Source: JAZKHE01 sp040385525
GTDB lineage: Bacteria > Bacteroidota > Bacteroidia > UBA4408
Assembly: GCA_040385525.1 (NCBI GenBank)
Contig: JAZKHE010000002.1
Span: 62,001 to 126,000 of the forward strand
DNA length: 64,000 bases
Direction of reading: 5' to 3'
The notes beneath the pieces are model-generated. The model had not been told where the DNA came from. It was given only the letters and a program-made list of their open reading frames with translations, and searched no databases. Within the stretch, counting starts at the first letter, position 1. Every line of letters begins with the position of its first letter. Positions 1 through 9,079 of this stretch are shown here, one piece after another. The position numbers and the translations under genes were made by a program.

Positions 1-452
1 ATAAGTGAGCCCGGTGGAGTTTTTCCATTTGCAGCGCCATCAAAGTCGAGAAGCTTAGCAAAACCAGATCCATCAGGACTAATTTTAAAGAGGGTTCCAA
101 AACCATTTGTGCCTCCATACCTAGTCATTCCATAGAGAAAAGTACCGTCTGTAATAAGTGAGCCTAGAGGATAACTTCCATTTACTACACTAGAAAAGTT
201 TAGCAGTATAGCAAAACTGGTTCCGTTGGGCATAATTTTAAACAAAGTTCCATAACCATTTGCACCCCCATCGCTAGTCATTCCATAAAGAAAGGTGCCG
301 TCAGAATAGAGGCTTCCCTGAGGGTTACTTCCGTTTGCCGCACCCGAAAAGTCGGTTAGCATTGTGTATTGGGCAAAACATTTACTAGTTAAAAGTGATA
401 TGTTAACGGTTAAGAAACAAACTACGATTAAAAACAGATTTGATTTTTTCAT
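1..452 (-). CDS. Secreted GloVer-repeat protein, N-terminal part (partial at window edge)
   Basis: The reading frame opens at the ATG at 452 and is still open at base 1, so only about 150 N-terminal residues are visible. Residues 1-27 form a Sec signal peptide: MKK, a hydrophobic core, then a likely cut after CFA. The rest is a tandem repeat of roughly 55 residues with the recurring pattern DGTFLYGMT..GG.N.(Y/F)GTLFKI and NG..P.GSL. I recognise this as the Gloeo-Verruco (GloVer) repeat, often found in large Bacteroidota surface proteins that end in a T9SS sorting domain. That domain would lie outside the window. A role as a secreted beta-propeller-like protein is inference; the biological function is unknown. 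Confidence 0.8.
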   Translation of the reverse strand, partial: MKKSNLFLIVVCFLTVNISLLTSKCFAQYTMLTDFSGAANGSNPQGSLYSDGTFLYGMTSDGGANGYGTLFKIMPNGTSFAILLNFSSVVNGSYPLGSLITDGTFLYGMTRYGGTNGFGTLFKISPDGSGFAKLLDFDGAANGKTPPGSL

Positions 453-490
453 AGTTTTTCTTTTAAGATTTAAGTTTGAGTTTTGTCTAG

Positions 491-506
491 TGTGAATTAC
501 CTCACA
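491..506. promoter_or_regulatory. Perfect CRP-like palindrome TGTGA-N6-TCACA
   Basis: TGTGA (491-495) and TCACA (502-506) are exact inverted half-sites separated by six bases, the consensus of enterobacterial CRP sites. The site lies about 39 bp upstream of the GloVer-protein start (452, minus strand) and 16 bp past the DUF6580 stop. Crp/Fnr proteins of Bacteroidota do not necessarily read this consensus, so function is unproven. Confidence 0.35.
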
Positions 507-521
507 TCTAAATCGCTCTAA

Positions 522-1079
522 TTAAACCGTTTGTTTTAAAAAAGTTAAGCGAGGTTTTGCTAATTCTACTGCGCCGAATAAGATGGCACTGTATAATAAA
601 TCACCTGCAATTGTTCCGCCAAAAAACGGAATACCAGCAGCGTAACAAGCCATTAAACCATTAAAATCTTGCGTGTATAAAGTTGAGCCTGGCCAGCAAG
701 CAAAATTAGTTAGTAAAAAGAAAATTACAGAAGCTCCTAAGCTAGAACCAATTACTCTAGGCATAGTTACTTTGTTTAATGAGAATGAACCCATTATTGC
801 GATTAATGCAAAAGTTCCGTATGGCCAGTAAAAACCATCGTATAATAATACAAACGAATCTGAACTATACACAAAATTGTTTAAAATTAAATCGCTAAAA
901 AACACAGCTAACAAAGGTACAATTACAGCAAAAATGCGATTAGAAAAATACGCTCCACCAACTAAACACATAGCGCCAATAGGGCTAAAATTAAATGGAT
1001 GTGGCAATATTCTGCTTAGAGCAGCTAAAAATATAATAGCAGTAATAAATGCAATTTTTTGAGTAGTATCTTTTTTCAT
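522..1079 (-). CDS. DUF6580 family putative membrane transport protein
   Basis: A 185-aa integral membrane protein with about five hydrophobic segments. Near the N-terminus it carries the motif SRILPHPFNFSPIGA, which I associate with the DUF6580 family of Bacteroidota, described as putative transport proteins resembling substrate-binding (S) components of ECF vitamin transporters. The substrate is not identifiable from sequence. It starts at ATG 1079 and ends 69 bp before the GloVer-protein start on the same strand, so co-transcription is possible but not required. The family call is fairly secure; the transport role is family knowledge only. Confidence 0.75.
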   Translation of the reverse strand: MKKDTTQKIAFITAIIFLAALSRILPHPFNFSPIGAMCLVGGAYFSNRIFAVIVPLLAVFFSDLILNNFVYSSDSFVLLYDGFYWPYGTFALIAIMGSFSLNKVTMPRVIGSSLGASVIFFLLTNFACWPGSTLYTQDFNGLMACYAAGIPFFGGTIAGDLLYSAILFGAVELAKPRLTFLKQTV

Positions 1080-1170
1080 AATTTGTGTGTTTACTCCACA
1101 AAAATAAGATTTTTTTGAAACATAGCACTAACAAAACGCAATCAACTCAAAAAACCGAGTTTTAGCAAAC

Positions 1171-1203
1171 AAAAAACCCTCCGAGATTTTGGAGGGTTTT
1201 TGT
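1171..1203 (-). terminator. Intrinsic terminator of the RND efflux operon
   Basis: The stem AAAACCCTCC / GGAGGGTTTT with an eight-base loop lies 18 bp after the RND transporter stop. Read on the minus strand it is followed by a run of T. Stem and T-tract are both visible directly. Confidence 0.85.
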
Positions 1204-1221
1204 AATTATTACTGTTTTGTG

Positions 1222-4200
1222 TTAAGCATCTAAATTACCATACTCTATTTTTTTGCCTTGAATTTTTAAGATTAATCTTAATAATAAAATAAAGAATGGA
1301 ATATACATAGTTACTCTAGGCAAATTCATTGTGTCTAAAATAATGATTGATTTGCGTTTTAATCGCTCCGAAATTAAATACATTGCTGGTACTAACAATA
1401 GTGTTAAAAAGGTTGCGAAAACCAATCCAAATATCATTGTCCAAGATAATGGCCCCCAAAACACAACGTTATCTCCCCCAAAATAAATGTGCGGATTACC
1501 TGTTGCAAATAGTTTTTCAAAATCTAAATTTAAACCAACGGCTAAAGGAATTAATCCTAAAATAGCTGCTGTAGCTGTTAATATAACTGGCGTCATACGT
1601 GTTCGCCCTGCTTCAACAGATGCGTCCCATAGACTCATACCGTTAGCTCGCGAAACTTCAGCAAACTCTACCAGCAAAATTCCGTTTCGTACCACAATTC
1701 CTGCCAAAGCTATAATACCAACACCAGTCATAACCACACTCATATCCATTTTAAATATGGCTGTTCCCAATAATACACCAATAATACTAAAGAATATTTC
1801 GGTTAAAATAATAAATGGTTTACCAATTGAGTTAAACTGAGTTACTAAAATTAAAAGTATTAAACCCAAAGAAACCAACATGGCGCTTCCTAAAAAGGCT
1901 CCTGTTTCTTTTTGTTCTTCTTGCGAACCACCAAAACCTATTTCAACATCGCCAATTGCTTTATATTCTTGCATAATTTTTTGCACTTTAAGCGCTACTT
2001 CGTTTTCGTTGTAACCCGCCGAAACGTTTGATGATAAAGTAATTACACGTTTTTGCATTTTACGTTTAATACCACCATACGTTCCCGAATACTGAATATC
2101 GCAAAAAGCTGATAGCGGAACACTACGCAACATACCACCCATATTCATATCGCGGTAATTAATTTTTAAGTTACGCAACGCTTCAATATTATTACGTTGG
2201 TCGTATTGATAACGCAATTGTATTGGATATTCATCGTTATCATCTCTAAATTTACTTGCTTCAGAACCAAACACAGCATTACGAATTTCCATACCAATTT
2301 GAGCTGTACTAATGCCTTCGCGGTTAGCACGTTCTCTATCAATATTAAAAACAATTTCGGGTTTACTATCTTCAAAATCTGATTTTAAATTATCAACTCC
2401 CGGAATTTTTTTGTCGTCTAAAAAGCGTTTTAATCGTTTTGAATTATTTACTAATTCATCGAAATTTTCGCCTTCTAACTCAATGCTAATTGGCTTAGCA
2501 ACAGGAGGGCCAGCTTGTTCCATGGCAACAGAAATTTCGGCGCCAGGAATTTTCCAATCTAATTTTTGCATTTTTTCTAAAAACGGCATGGTAGATTCTC
2601 CATCGCGTTTTTCAAACTCAACAAAATTAATTGCAATTTTTCCTTTGTTAGGATAGTCGCTTTGATCTTGATCTTGTGGATCGCTAACACCTTTGGTTAC
2701 GTTGGTAATTACCGATTTAACCAGTTTGTTTTTTTCGCCTAAAACCGATGTAACTTTAGTTTCAACTTGTTTCATTACTTCGTTAGTACGAATTGGGTCG
2801 GTACCAACAGGTAATTTTACATATACATACACAAAGTTTGGATCGCCTTGCGGGAAAAACACAACCTTTGGTTCTCTAATAGCAAAGAAAATAATTGTGA
2901 AAACAAATAAACCTAATGTTCCAACTAGAGCTGTCCATGGGCGTTTTAAGAACTTCAACAATAAATTAACGTATCTGTCTTGAAATTTAGGCCATATAAC
3001 GTTCTGGAACTTGTCGATTACTTTATATAATACAAATTTGTTTAACAAACTAAAGCCCCATATAAACAAAGCTAAATTTGCTGTAGCATGATTGCCTCCT
3101 GAATGAAGAATTAAAGCTATAGCCACAAATAAAATTGCAGTTATAGAATTGCCTCTCGTCCATTTTGGTTTGTTGTGATGATCGTCGTGCGGTTTCATAA
3201 AATCTACCGCAAACACAGGGTTAATAATGTAAGCAACTAACAACGATGCAAGTAATGATATGATGAGCGTAACGGGTAAAAAGAACATAAATTTACCAAT
3301 TATACCATCCCAAAACACAAGCGGAATAAACGGTGCAAGCGTTGTTAATGTTCCAGATAGCACAGGAAGAAACACTTCGCCAGCAGCCATTTTTGCTGCG
3401 GTTTTAATATCTCGTTTACCGTTTTCAAATAATCGATGCGTGTTTTCTATTACCACAATGGCATCATCTACCACAATACCGAGTGCTAATAAAAAGGCAA
3501 AAAGCACAATCATATTCATAGAAAAGCCAATGGTTGGCATTATTAAAAAGGCTATAAACATTGATAATGGAACCGATGCAGCCACAAAAACCGCATTGGT
3601 AACTCCCATAAAAAACATTAATACAAACGTTACCAAAATAAAACCGATAATAATTGTGTTAATTAAATCGTGTAAGGTTAAACGCGTTTTTTCTGATTGA
3701 TCGCCTGTTACAGTTATTTGTAAATCTTTAGGAAAATCTTTTTTCTGCATCTCTTCAATCACAGCGTTAATCTTATCAGAAGCTTGAATTAAGTTTTCGC
3801 CAGAGCGTTTTACAACGTTTAATGTAATAACGTTTTTACCTTCTAATCGAGCATAACTTTCTTGTTCTTTGTTTGCATCTACAACTTCGGCAATATCTTT
3901 TAAATATAATTTTGCACCAGTTCCAGAAATAATAACAAGGTTTTTAATTTCGTCAATAGATTTGAATTCGGCTTTTACAGAAAGGTTTCTTTTCATTCCT
4001 TCCATAGGAACTAAACCGCCAGAAATATTCATGTTTTCGTATTTAATAGCACGCTCAACATCTCCAATAGAAAGGCTTGCGGCTTGCAACTTAAACATGT
4101 CTAAATTCACTTGAATTTCTCTTTCTAAATCACCAACCATTACTACTTTAGAAATTTCTTTCATTCCCTCCACTCTATCTTTTAAATCTTCGGCGTAATT

Positions 4201-4677
4201 TTTTAGTCGATTTAAATCCATATTGCCCGAAATGTTTATGTACATTATTGGCATATCAGAAAAGGCAACCTCCAGAACGTTAGGTTGACGTGTTAAATCT
4301 TTTGGTAAGTCAGTAGATGCTTTATCTACAGCATCTTTAACCTTTTGTTTGGCAACCGCAACATCAACATCGGTGTTAAATTCAACCATAATTACAGAAA
4401 CATCTTGTAATGAAGTTGAGTTTAATTTTTTTACACCCGAAATAGATTTTAATTGTTTTTCGATAGGTTTGGTAACCAGGTTTTCGATGTTTGCAGGCGT
4501 GTTTCCAACATAAACTGTGTTTATATAAATAGTAGGAACCACAATATCTGGAAAGCTTTCTTTAGGCAAACTATTGTAAGCCATAATACCAGCAAACGTA
4601 ATAATAATGGTTAGTACGTAAACACTAATTTTATTATCGATTGCCCAGCTTGAGGGTTTAAATTCTTTAAAACTCAT
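1222..4677 (-). CDS. RND-family efflux pump, inner-membrane transporter (AcrB/HAE1-like)
   Basis: An 1151-aa RND transporter. The N-terminus (SSWAIDNKISVYVLTIIITF) is the first membrane helix, followed by the porter domain (PTIYINTVYVGNTPANIENLVTKPIEKQL type). The helix-4 signature GIVVDDAIVVIEN lies near residue 400 and contains the acidic pair that carries proton relay in this family. A second membrane/porter half follows. It is longer than E. coli AcrB (1049 aa) because of a hydrophilic-hydrophobic insertion around residues 500-570 and a C-terminal extension, both of which I have seen in Bacteroidota members. It is the last gene of the tetR-tolC-adaptor-RND operon and should form a tripartite drug or metabolite exporter. 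Substrate is unknown. Confidence 0.95.
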   Translation of the reverse strand: MSFKEFKPSSWAIDNKISVYVLTIIITFAGIMAYNSLPKESFPDIVVPTIYINTVYVGNTPANIENLVTKPIEKQLKSISGVKKLNSTSLQDVSVIMVEFNTDVDVAVAKQKVKDAVDKASTDLPKDLTRQPNVLEVAFSDMPIMYINISGNMDLNRLKNYAEDLKDRVEGMKEISKVVMVGDLEREIQVNLDMFKLQAASLSIGDVERAIKYENMNISGGLVPMEGMKRNLSVKAEFKSIDEIKNLVIISGTGAKLYLKDIAEVVDANKEQESYARLEGKNVITLNVVKRSGENLIQASDKINAVIEEMQKKDFPKDLQITVTGDQSEKTRLTLHDLINTIIIGFILVTFVLMFFMGVTNAVFVAASVPLSMFIAFLIMPTIGFSMNMIVLFAFLLALGIVVDDAIVVIENTHRLFENGKRDIKTAAKMAAGEVFLPVLSGTLTTLAPFIPLVFWDGIIGKFMFFLPVTLIISLLASLLVAYIINPVFAVDFMKPHDDHHNKPKWTRGNSITAILFVAIALILHSGGNHATANLALFIWGFSLLNKFVLYKVIDKFQNVIWPKFQDRYVNLLLKFLKRPWTALVGTLGLFVFTIIFFAIREPKVVFFPQGDPNFVYVYVKLPVGTDPIRTNEVMKQVETKVTSVLGEKNKLVKSVITNVTKGVSDPQDQDQSDYPNKGKIAINFVEFEKRDGESTMPFLEKMQKLDWKIPGAEISVAMEQAGPPVAKPISIELEGENFDELVNNSKRLKRFLDDKKIPGVDNLKSDFEDSKPEIVFNIDRERANREGISTAQIGMEIRNAVFGSEASKFRDDNDEYPIQLRYQYDQRNNIEALRNLKINYRDMNMGGMLRSVPLSAFCDIQYSGTYGGIKRKMQKRVITLSSNVSAGYNENEVALKVQKIMQEYKAIGDVEIGFGGSQEEQKETGAFLGSAMLVSLGLILLILVTQFNSIGKPFIILTEIFFSIIGVLLGTAIFKMDMSVVMTGVGIIALAGIVVRNGILLVEFAEVSRANGMSLWDASVEAGRTRMTPVILTATAAILGLIPLAVGLNLDFEKLFATGNPHIYFGGDNVVFWGPLSWTMIFGLVFATFLTLLLVPAMYLISERLKRKSIIILDTMNLPRVTMYIPFFILLLRLILKIQGKKIEYGNLDA

Positions 4678-4741
4678 ATTGTTTTTTATTTTTTTGTGTT
4701 GTGAATTTTGATTTTTATTCAGCGTGCTTTTTAATTATTAT

Positions 4742-5845
4742 TTATTTAATTACAATTGCATCGCCATCGTTTAAACTCTCAAAACCACCATAAATTAATT
4801 CGTTTCCAGCAGAAAGCCCACTTAATATTTCGGCTTTTCCGTTGTAGCTTTTACCCACTTTTACAATTGTTTTTTTCGCTTTACTTCCGTTAGCAACAAA
4901 CACAAACGATTGTCCGGTTTCATCTTTTTGAATTGTATTTACAGGCACAACAATTGTTGGATTAGCCGATTGATAATCATTAATACTCAATTTTGTAACC
5001 ATGTTTGGGTGGTATTCTTTTTTACCATCTAATAAAATTTCAACCGTAAATGTTCTGTTTAAAGCGCCAATAGAGCGAGAAGCAAAGTTTACTTTAGATA
5101 CTATTGAATCTTCCATGTCAGGAAAACGCACTAAAACTTCTGCACCTTTTTTAATTTTTGATGCGTAAGATTCTGCAATATCTGCTTTTACTTTTAAGTT
5201 GTTAAAGTTTATAACGCGTATTGCTGGCACACCAGGCGCTATTGCTTGACCTAATTTAACATCTACAGCGTCTACCGTTCCGTTAATTGGCGAGATAACT
5301 CTTGTCATTTTTATTTGCTCTTGCAACGAAGCCATTTTTTTCTCTAAACCTTCTTTTGTGTTTTTAGCTTGTAAATATTGTACCTCGGTTCCAATTTTTT
5401 GTTCCCATAAGTTTTTTTGTTTTTCAAAAATTGTAGTTGCAAACTCTAATCCGTTTTGTAATTCTGCTACACCTTGCACTAAAGCTTTGTTATCTGTTTC
5501 AGCTAAAATTTGTCCGGCACGTACTTGGTCGCCAGGCGCAACGTTTATTTTAGTAACTGTTCCGGGCATTTCAGAACTTAACGAAACATTTTCGTCAGCA
5601 TCAACTTTGCCTTGAACTTCGATGTAGTTTTTGTAAATTTCTAAAGCTAATTTTTTTACTTGTACTTCAGCTGCTTTTGCAGTAGAGGTATCGCTACTTC
5701 CAAGTTCTTTTTCTAATAAATCTATTTGAGTTTGTAGCTCAGTCATTTGCGATTTTAATGTGGCAAGTTCTGTTTTTTTATCTTTTGGGCCACAAGCCGA
5801 AAGCGCTACAACTGCTACTAATGCAAGTATTAAAGAGTTTTTCAT
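4742..5845 (-). CDS. RND efflux periplasmic adaptor subunit (HlyD/MFP family lipoprotein)
   Basis: A 367-aa membrane-fusion protein. It begins with a lipoprotein signal ending in the lipobox LSAC (Cys18), so it is probably lipid-anchored on the periplasmic side. A coiled coil (residues about 25-70) is followed by a barrel-sandwich/lipoyl half (SLSSEMPGTVTKINVAPGDQVRAG), an alpha-hairpin region, the second lipoyl half (TRVISPINGTVDAVDVKLGQ) and beta-barrel and membrane-proximal domains. It bridges the RND pump to the TolC-like channel. It lies 64 bp upstream of the transporter and 35 bp downstream of the TolC gene, all on one strand. Confidence 0.93.
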   Translation of the reverse strand: MKNSLILALVAVVALSACGPKDKKTELATLKSQMTELQTQIDLLEKELGSSDTSTAKAAEVQVKKLALEIYKNYIEVQGKVDADENVSLSSEMPGTVTKINVAPGDQVRAGQILAETDNKALVQGVAELQNGLEFATTIFEKQKNLWEQKIGTEVQYLQAKNTKEGLEKKMASLQEQIKMTRVISPINGTVDAVDVKLGQAIAPGVPAIRVINFNNLKVKADIAESYASKIKKGAEVLVRFPDMEDSIVSKVNFASRSIGALNRTFTVEILLDGKKEYHPNMVTKLSINDYQSANPTIVVPVNTIQKDETGQSFVFVANGSKAKKTIVKVGKSYNGKAEILSGLSAGNELIYGGFESLNDGDAIVIK

Positions 5846-5880
5846 ATTGTTGTTTTTTGTATATGTATTTATTGTTTTTA

Positions 5881-7251
5881 TTATTTTACTGTTCCTATTG
5901 CTTTGTCTAAATCTACTTTGGCTACTAAATAATCGTACATAGCGTTGTAGTAATTTGTTTGTGCTTCTTTTAGTGCGGTTTCTGCTGTTATTACTTCTAA
6001 GTTAGAACCCACGCCAGCATCGTATTTCTTTTTAGATACGTTGTAAACGTTTTCTGCTAGTTCAGAGTTTTTCTTTTGTGTTGCTAGCGATGCAATTGCG
6101 TTGCTGTAAATTACTCTTGCCGATGTTACCTCTAAAGTAATTGCGTTTTCTAAACCCTTAACTGTGTTTTTAGTTTTTAGTAAACTTAATTTTGCTTGTT
6201 CTATTTTATAGTGTTTTTGAAAACCATCAAAAATGGGTAAGTTAACCGTTCCGCCAATTACAGCAATTGGGTACCACGCTTTTTTAGTGTCAAAAATATC
6301 GAACTCGTTTCTTTGCGCTTGTGCGCTTAAACTTCCGTAAGCAACTACGTTTGGCAAATAACTTAATCGGTATCTTTTTAAATCTAACTCGCCCAATTTC
6401 AATTGCGATTCTACTAACGAATATTCAATTCTGTTTTTAAAATCAATTTTACTTGAGTCGGTTGCTAGCTTTTCGTCAATGGCCGGAAGGTTATCCATAT
6501 CTAATTTGTCTTTTAAAACAATTTGTTTAGACACATCGTAACCCATTTGAAACTTTAACATTGTTTCTGTTAAACCAATTAATCGTTTAGTTTTTTCTAA
6601 CTCAACTACTAAATTATTGTAAGTAACATCAATTCTATCTAAATCTATTTGCTCCACAAAGCCATTGTCATTAAAGGCTTTGGTGTCGTCGCGCAGTTTT
6701 TTTATACGCACCACATTTTTTTCTAACAACTTTATTCTTTCTTGATTTATCAACACTTGATAATACGCCTTTGAAACTGCCGAATAGGTTTCTATTTTGC
6801 TTCTATTGGTTGCTTTTTCAGACAATTCTAAATACGTTTTTGATGCTTGTAAAGCAACTATATAATCGCTACTAAAAACCAATTGAGAAACTTGTCCTGT
6901 AAAAGTTGCGTTGTATTTTACACCAAATTTAACTGGAATAAAAACTCCTGCGGGCGCACCAAAAAACTCTCCGGGCAAAAGCGAAGTTGGCAACTCTAAA
7001 TAATCTTTAACATCAAAAGATGCGTTTATTTGTGGCAAACCTAAACCCGTAATTTCGCGCTTTTTTGCTATTGCAATTTTTTGATCGATTTCGGCATTCA
7101 AAAAATTTGCGTTGTTTTTAACGGCAAATTCTTGTGCTTCGGTAATCGAAAAAGACGAAGCTGTGTCGGCTGTATTTTGTGCTTTTAGCGAGAAGTTGGT
7201 AACACAAAACGCTACCATAAAACTTAATGCTATTTTTAGTTTTGTTTTCAT
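5881..7251 (-). CDS. TolC family outer membrane efflux channel
   Basis: A 456-aa outer membrane factor with a Sec signal peptide (cut near residue 24, after SLKA). It has the duplicated long-helix/beta-hairpin architecture of TolC: each half starts with an AxxNxxxLNAExx-like or YDAGVGSNLEVITAETALKEAQTNYYNA-type stretch. The latter is the conserved C-terminal TolC motif. It supplies the exit duct for the RND system encoded immediately downstream. It starts 12 bp after the tetR stop, which implies translation from the same transcript as the regulator. Confidence 0.93.
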   Translation of the reverse strand: MKTKLKIALSFMVAFCVTNFSLKAQNTADTASSFSITEAQEFAVKNNANFLNAEIDQKIAIAKKREITGLGLPQINASFDVKDYLELPTSLLPGEFFGAPAGVFIPVKFGVKYNATFTGQVSQLVFSSDYIVALQASKTYLELSEKATNRSKIETYSAVSKAYYQVLINQERIKLLEKNVVRIKKLRDDTKAFNDNGFVEQIDLDRIDVTYNNLVVELEKTKRLIGLTETMLKFQMGYDVSKQIVLKDKLDMDNLPAIDEKLATDSSKIDFKNRIEYSLVESQLKLGELDLKRYRLSYLPNVVAYGSLSAQAQRNEFDIFDTKKAWYPIAVIGGTVNLPIFDGFQKHYKIEQAKLSLLKTKNTVKGLENAITLEVTSARVIYSNAIASLATQKKNSELAENVYNVSKKKYDAGVGSNLEVITAETALKEAQTNYYNAMYDYLVAKVDLDKAIGTVK

Positions 7252-7263
7252 ATTGTTTTTGGT

Positions 7264-7890
7264 TTATTCTTCTTCGTTTAGTTGTTTATGTTTGTTTATT
7301 AATTTGTGTCCTTTAAGTGTGGCAATACCATGTAAAAAATGATCGAGCAAAGAAACTTGTACTTTAGAAAAACCTTGTGCTTGCATTACTGGCGAAATAT
7401 AATTTTCTGGATCAAAAGCCCAATCCATTTCTGCAACACGCAATCGTGCTAAAACAGGAATGTTTATGTCTGTTCGGTACAAGCCTTCTTTTATGCCTTG
7501 TTCTAAGTTTTCTTCTACCGATTTAAGCATAAAATCTTCGCGAAAGCTTACAAATAATTTCCAGCTTTTTGGGTGGTATTTTTGCATATCGTAAAACAAA
7601 TTCACGTTCATGGTGCTAAACATGCTTTCCATGTGGCGCATCATTTCAAATATTTTTTCTATTGCGTTGCGTTGTAGTTTTTCAATATCGCAAAATTCAC
7701 ACTTGTTTTTTTCGAGTGCGTTTATGGTAATTTGATTTACAATTGAATCTTTATCGGGGTAAAACTGATAAATGGTTTTTTTAGACATACCCAAGTGTTT
7801 GGCTATGTCGTCCATGGTAATACTTTTAATTCCGTAACGGAAAAAAAGCTCGGTGGCGCCTGCTAAAATACGTTGTTCTTTTTCGTCCAT
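7264..7890 (-). CDS. TetR family transcriptional regulator of the RND operon
   Basis: A 208-aa TetR-type repressor if translated from ATG 7890 (MDEKEQRIL). The frame stays open to 7950, but the longer version would cover the promoter and operator and adds no conserved sequence. The N-terminal helix-turn-helix (residues about 20-46, ITMDDIAKHLGMSKKTIYQFY) is typical of the family. The C-terminal ligand-binding part is unrelated to any member I can name. As first gene of a four-gene efflux operon it probably represses its own operon and is relieved by a pump substrate. The inverted repeat inside the promoter spacer supports autoregulation. Confidence 0.9.
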   Translation of the reverse strand: MDEKEQRILAGATELFFRYGIKSITMDDIAKHLGMSKKTIYQFYPDKDSIVNQITINALEKNKCEFCDIEKLQRNAIEKIFEMMRHMESMFSTMNVNLFYDMQKYHPKSWKLFVSFREDFMLKSVEENLEQGIKEGLYRTDINIPVLARLRVAEMDWAFDPENYISPVMQAQGFSKVQVSLLDHFLHGIATLKGHKLINKHKQLNEEE

Positions 7891-7905
7891 GTTATAATTC
7901 GGCCG

Positions 7906-7945
7906 CAAAACTATGGAAACAAAAATTATTTTCAAAGTTTCCAAA
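7906..7945 (-). promoter_or_regulatory. Promoter of the tetR-tolC-RND operon with embedded candidate TetR operator
   Basis: On the minus strand a -33 TTTG (complement of 7933-7936) is followed after 19 bp by TAGTTTTG (complement of 7906-7913), matching the Bacteroidota TTG-N19-21-TAnnTTTG promoter. Between and around these lie the inverted half-sites TATGGAAAC (7912-7920) and GTTTCCAAA (7937-7945), with one mismatch between arms. A repressor bound there would cover both promoter elements. The leader to ATG 7890 is only about 10 nt. Confidence 0.6.
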
Positions 7946-8017
7946 CACATAATTTGTTAAAATTTGTCAAAACCATTTTTATGATAGACAAACCAACAAA
8001 TATATAAGTCAAACAAA

Positions 8018-8066
8018 TACTTTTGCTTACTAAACAAGGATAAACCTAAACGAAATTGTACTTTTG
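8018..8066 (+). promoter_or_regulatory. Candidate trpS promoter(s): two TACTTTTG boxes
   Basis: The box TACTTTTG, a match to TAnnTTTG, occurs at 8018-8025 and again at 8059-8066. The second is 14 bp before the trpS ATG, implying a very short leader. No convincing -33 TTG is seen at the right distance from either box, so the assignment is tentative. Confidence 0.4.
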
Positions 8067-8080
8067 CAAAAAACAATTTT

Positions 8081-9049
8081 ATGCCACGCATTTTAACAGG
8101 AATACAAAGCAGCGGAATTCCGCATTTAGGAAATATTTTAGGTGCCATACAACCCGCAATAGAACTGGGTAATGTTGCTGGCAACGAGTGTTTTTATTTT
8201 ATTGCCGATTTGCATTCGCTTACTACTGTAAAAGACGCTGAAGTCCGTAAAAACAATATTTACAGCGTTGCCGCTGCTTGGTTAGCTTTTGGTTTCGATG
8301 TAAACAAAAACGTATTGTATCGCCAATCTAAAGTAACCGAAGTATGTGAGTTAACTTGGTATTTAAATTGTTTTACGCCTTTCCCAATGTTGGCAAACGC
8401 ACATTCGTTTAAAGATAAATCAGAAAAACTAAGCGATGTAAACGCGGGCTTGTTTACTTACCCTGTGTTAATGGCAGCTGATATAATTTTGTATGATGCA
8501 GAGTTTGTGCCCGTTGGCAAAGACCAAGTGCAACACATAGAAATGGCGCGAGATATTGCTACAAAATTTAATCACCAATACGGCGAAACATTTGTGTTGC
8601 CCGAATCTAAAATTGACGAACGCGTAATGATTGTGCCGGGTACCGACGGACAAAAAATGAGTAAATCGTACAACAATTTTATAAATATATTTTTAGCTGA
8701 TAACGAACTTAAAAAACAAATAAAAGAAATTATTACGGATAGCACTCCATTGGAAGAACCCAAAAATCCTGAAACTTGCAACGTTTATAAAATTTATAAA
8801 TTAATTGCCACACCAGAGCAAGCAAAAGAAATTGCAGCAAAATATTTAGCGGGCGGCTTTGGCTACGGACATGCAAAACAAGCTTTGTTTGAGCTAATAA
8901 CCGAAAAATATAAAACGCAACGCGAAAAATACAATTACTACATGAGCCACATTGATGAGTTAGAAAAAGAACTTACCATTGGCGAGAAAAAAGCAAAAAA
9001 AATTGCGAAGAAAAAACTAAAAATAGTAAGAGAGAAGTTAGGCTTTTAA
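8081..9049 (+). CDS. trpS: Tryptophan--tRNA ligase
   Basis: A 322-aa class Ic aminoacyl-tRNA synthetase charging tRNA-Trp. The HIGH-type motif is PHLGN (residues 14-18) inside GIQSSGIPHLGNILGA, which is characteristic of bacterial TrpRS. The KMSKS loop is exact (residues about 192-196). DAEFVPVGKDQVQHIEMARDIA is the conserved tryptophan/ATP site region. Length matches the family (about 320-340 aa). It is transcribed divergently from the efflux operon and ends in a lysine-rich tail. Assignment is secure. Confidence 0.97.
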   Translation: MPRILTGIQSSGIPHLGNILGAIQPAIELGNVAGNECFYFIADLHSLTTVKDAEVRKNNIYSVAAAWLAFGFDVNKNVLYRQSKVTEVCELTWYLNCFTPFPMLANAHSFKDKSEKLSDVNAGLFTYPVLMAADIILYDAEFVPVGKDQVQHIEMARDIATKFNHQYGETFVLPESKIDERVMIVPGTDGQKMSKSYNNFINIFLADNELKKQIKEIITDSTPLEEPKNPETCNVYKIYKLIATPEQAKEIAAKYLAGGFGYGHAKQALFELITEKYKTQREKYNYYMSHIDELEKELTIGEKKAKKIAKKKLKIVREKLGF

Positions 9050-9079
9050 ATAAATTATTGAATAACTAAACGAATTATT

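Noticed and set aside
3260..3700. 146-aa open frame antisense to the RND transporter
   Set aside because: Shadow of a conserved gene with low-GC codon bias; no independent evidence.
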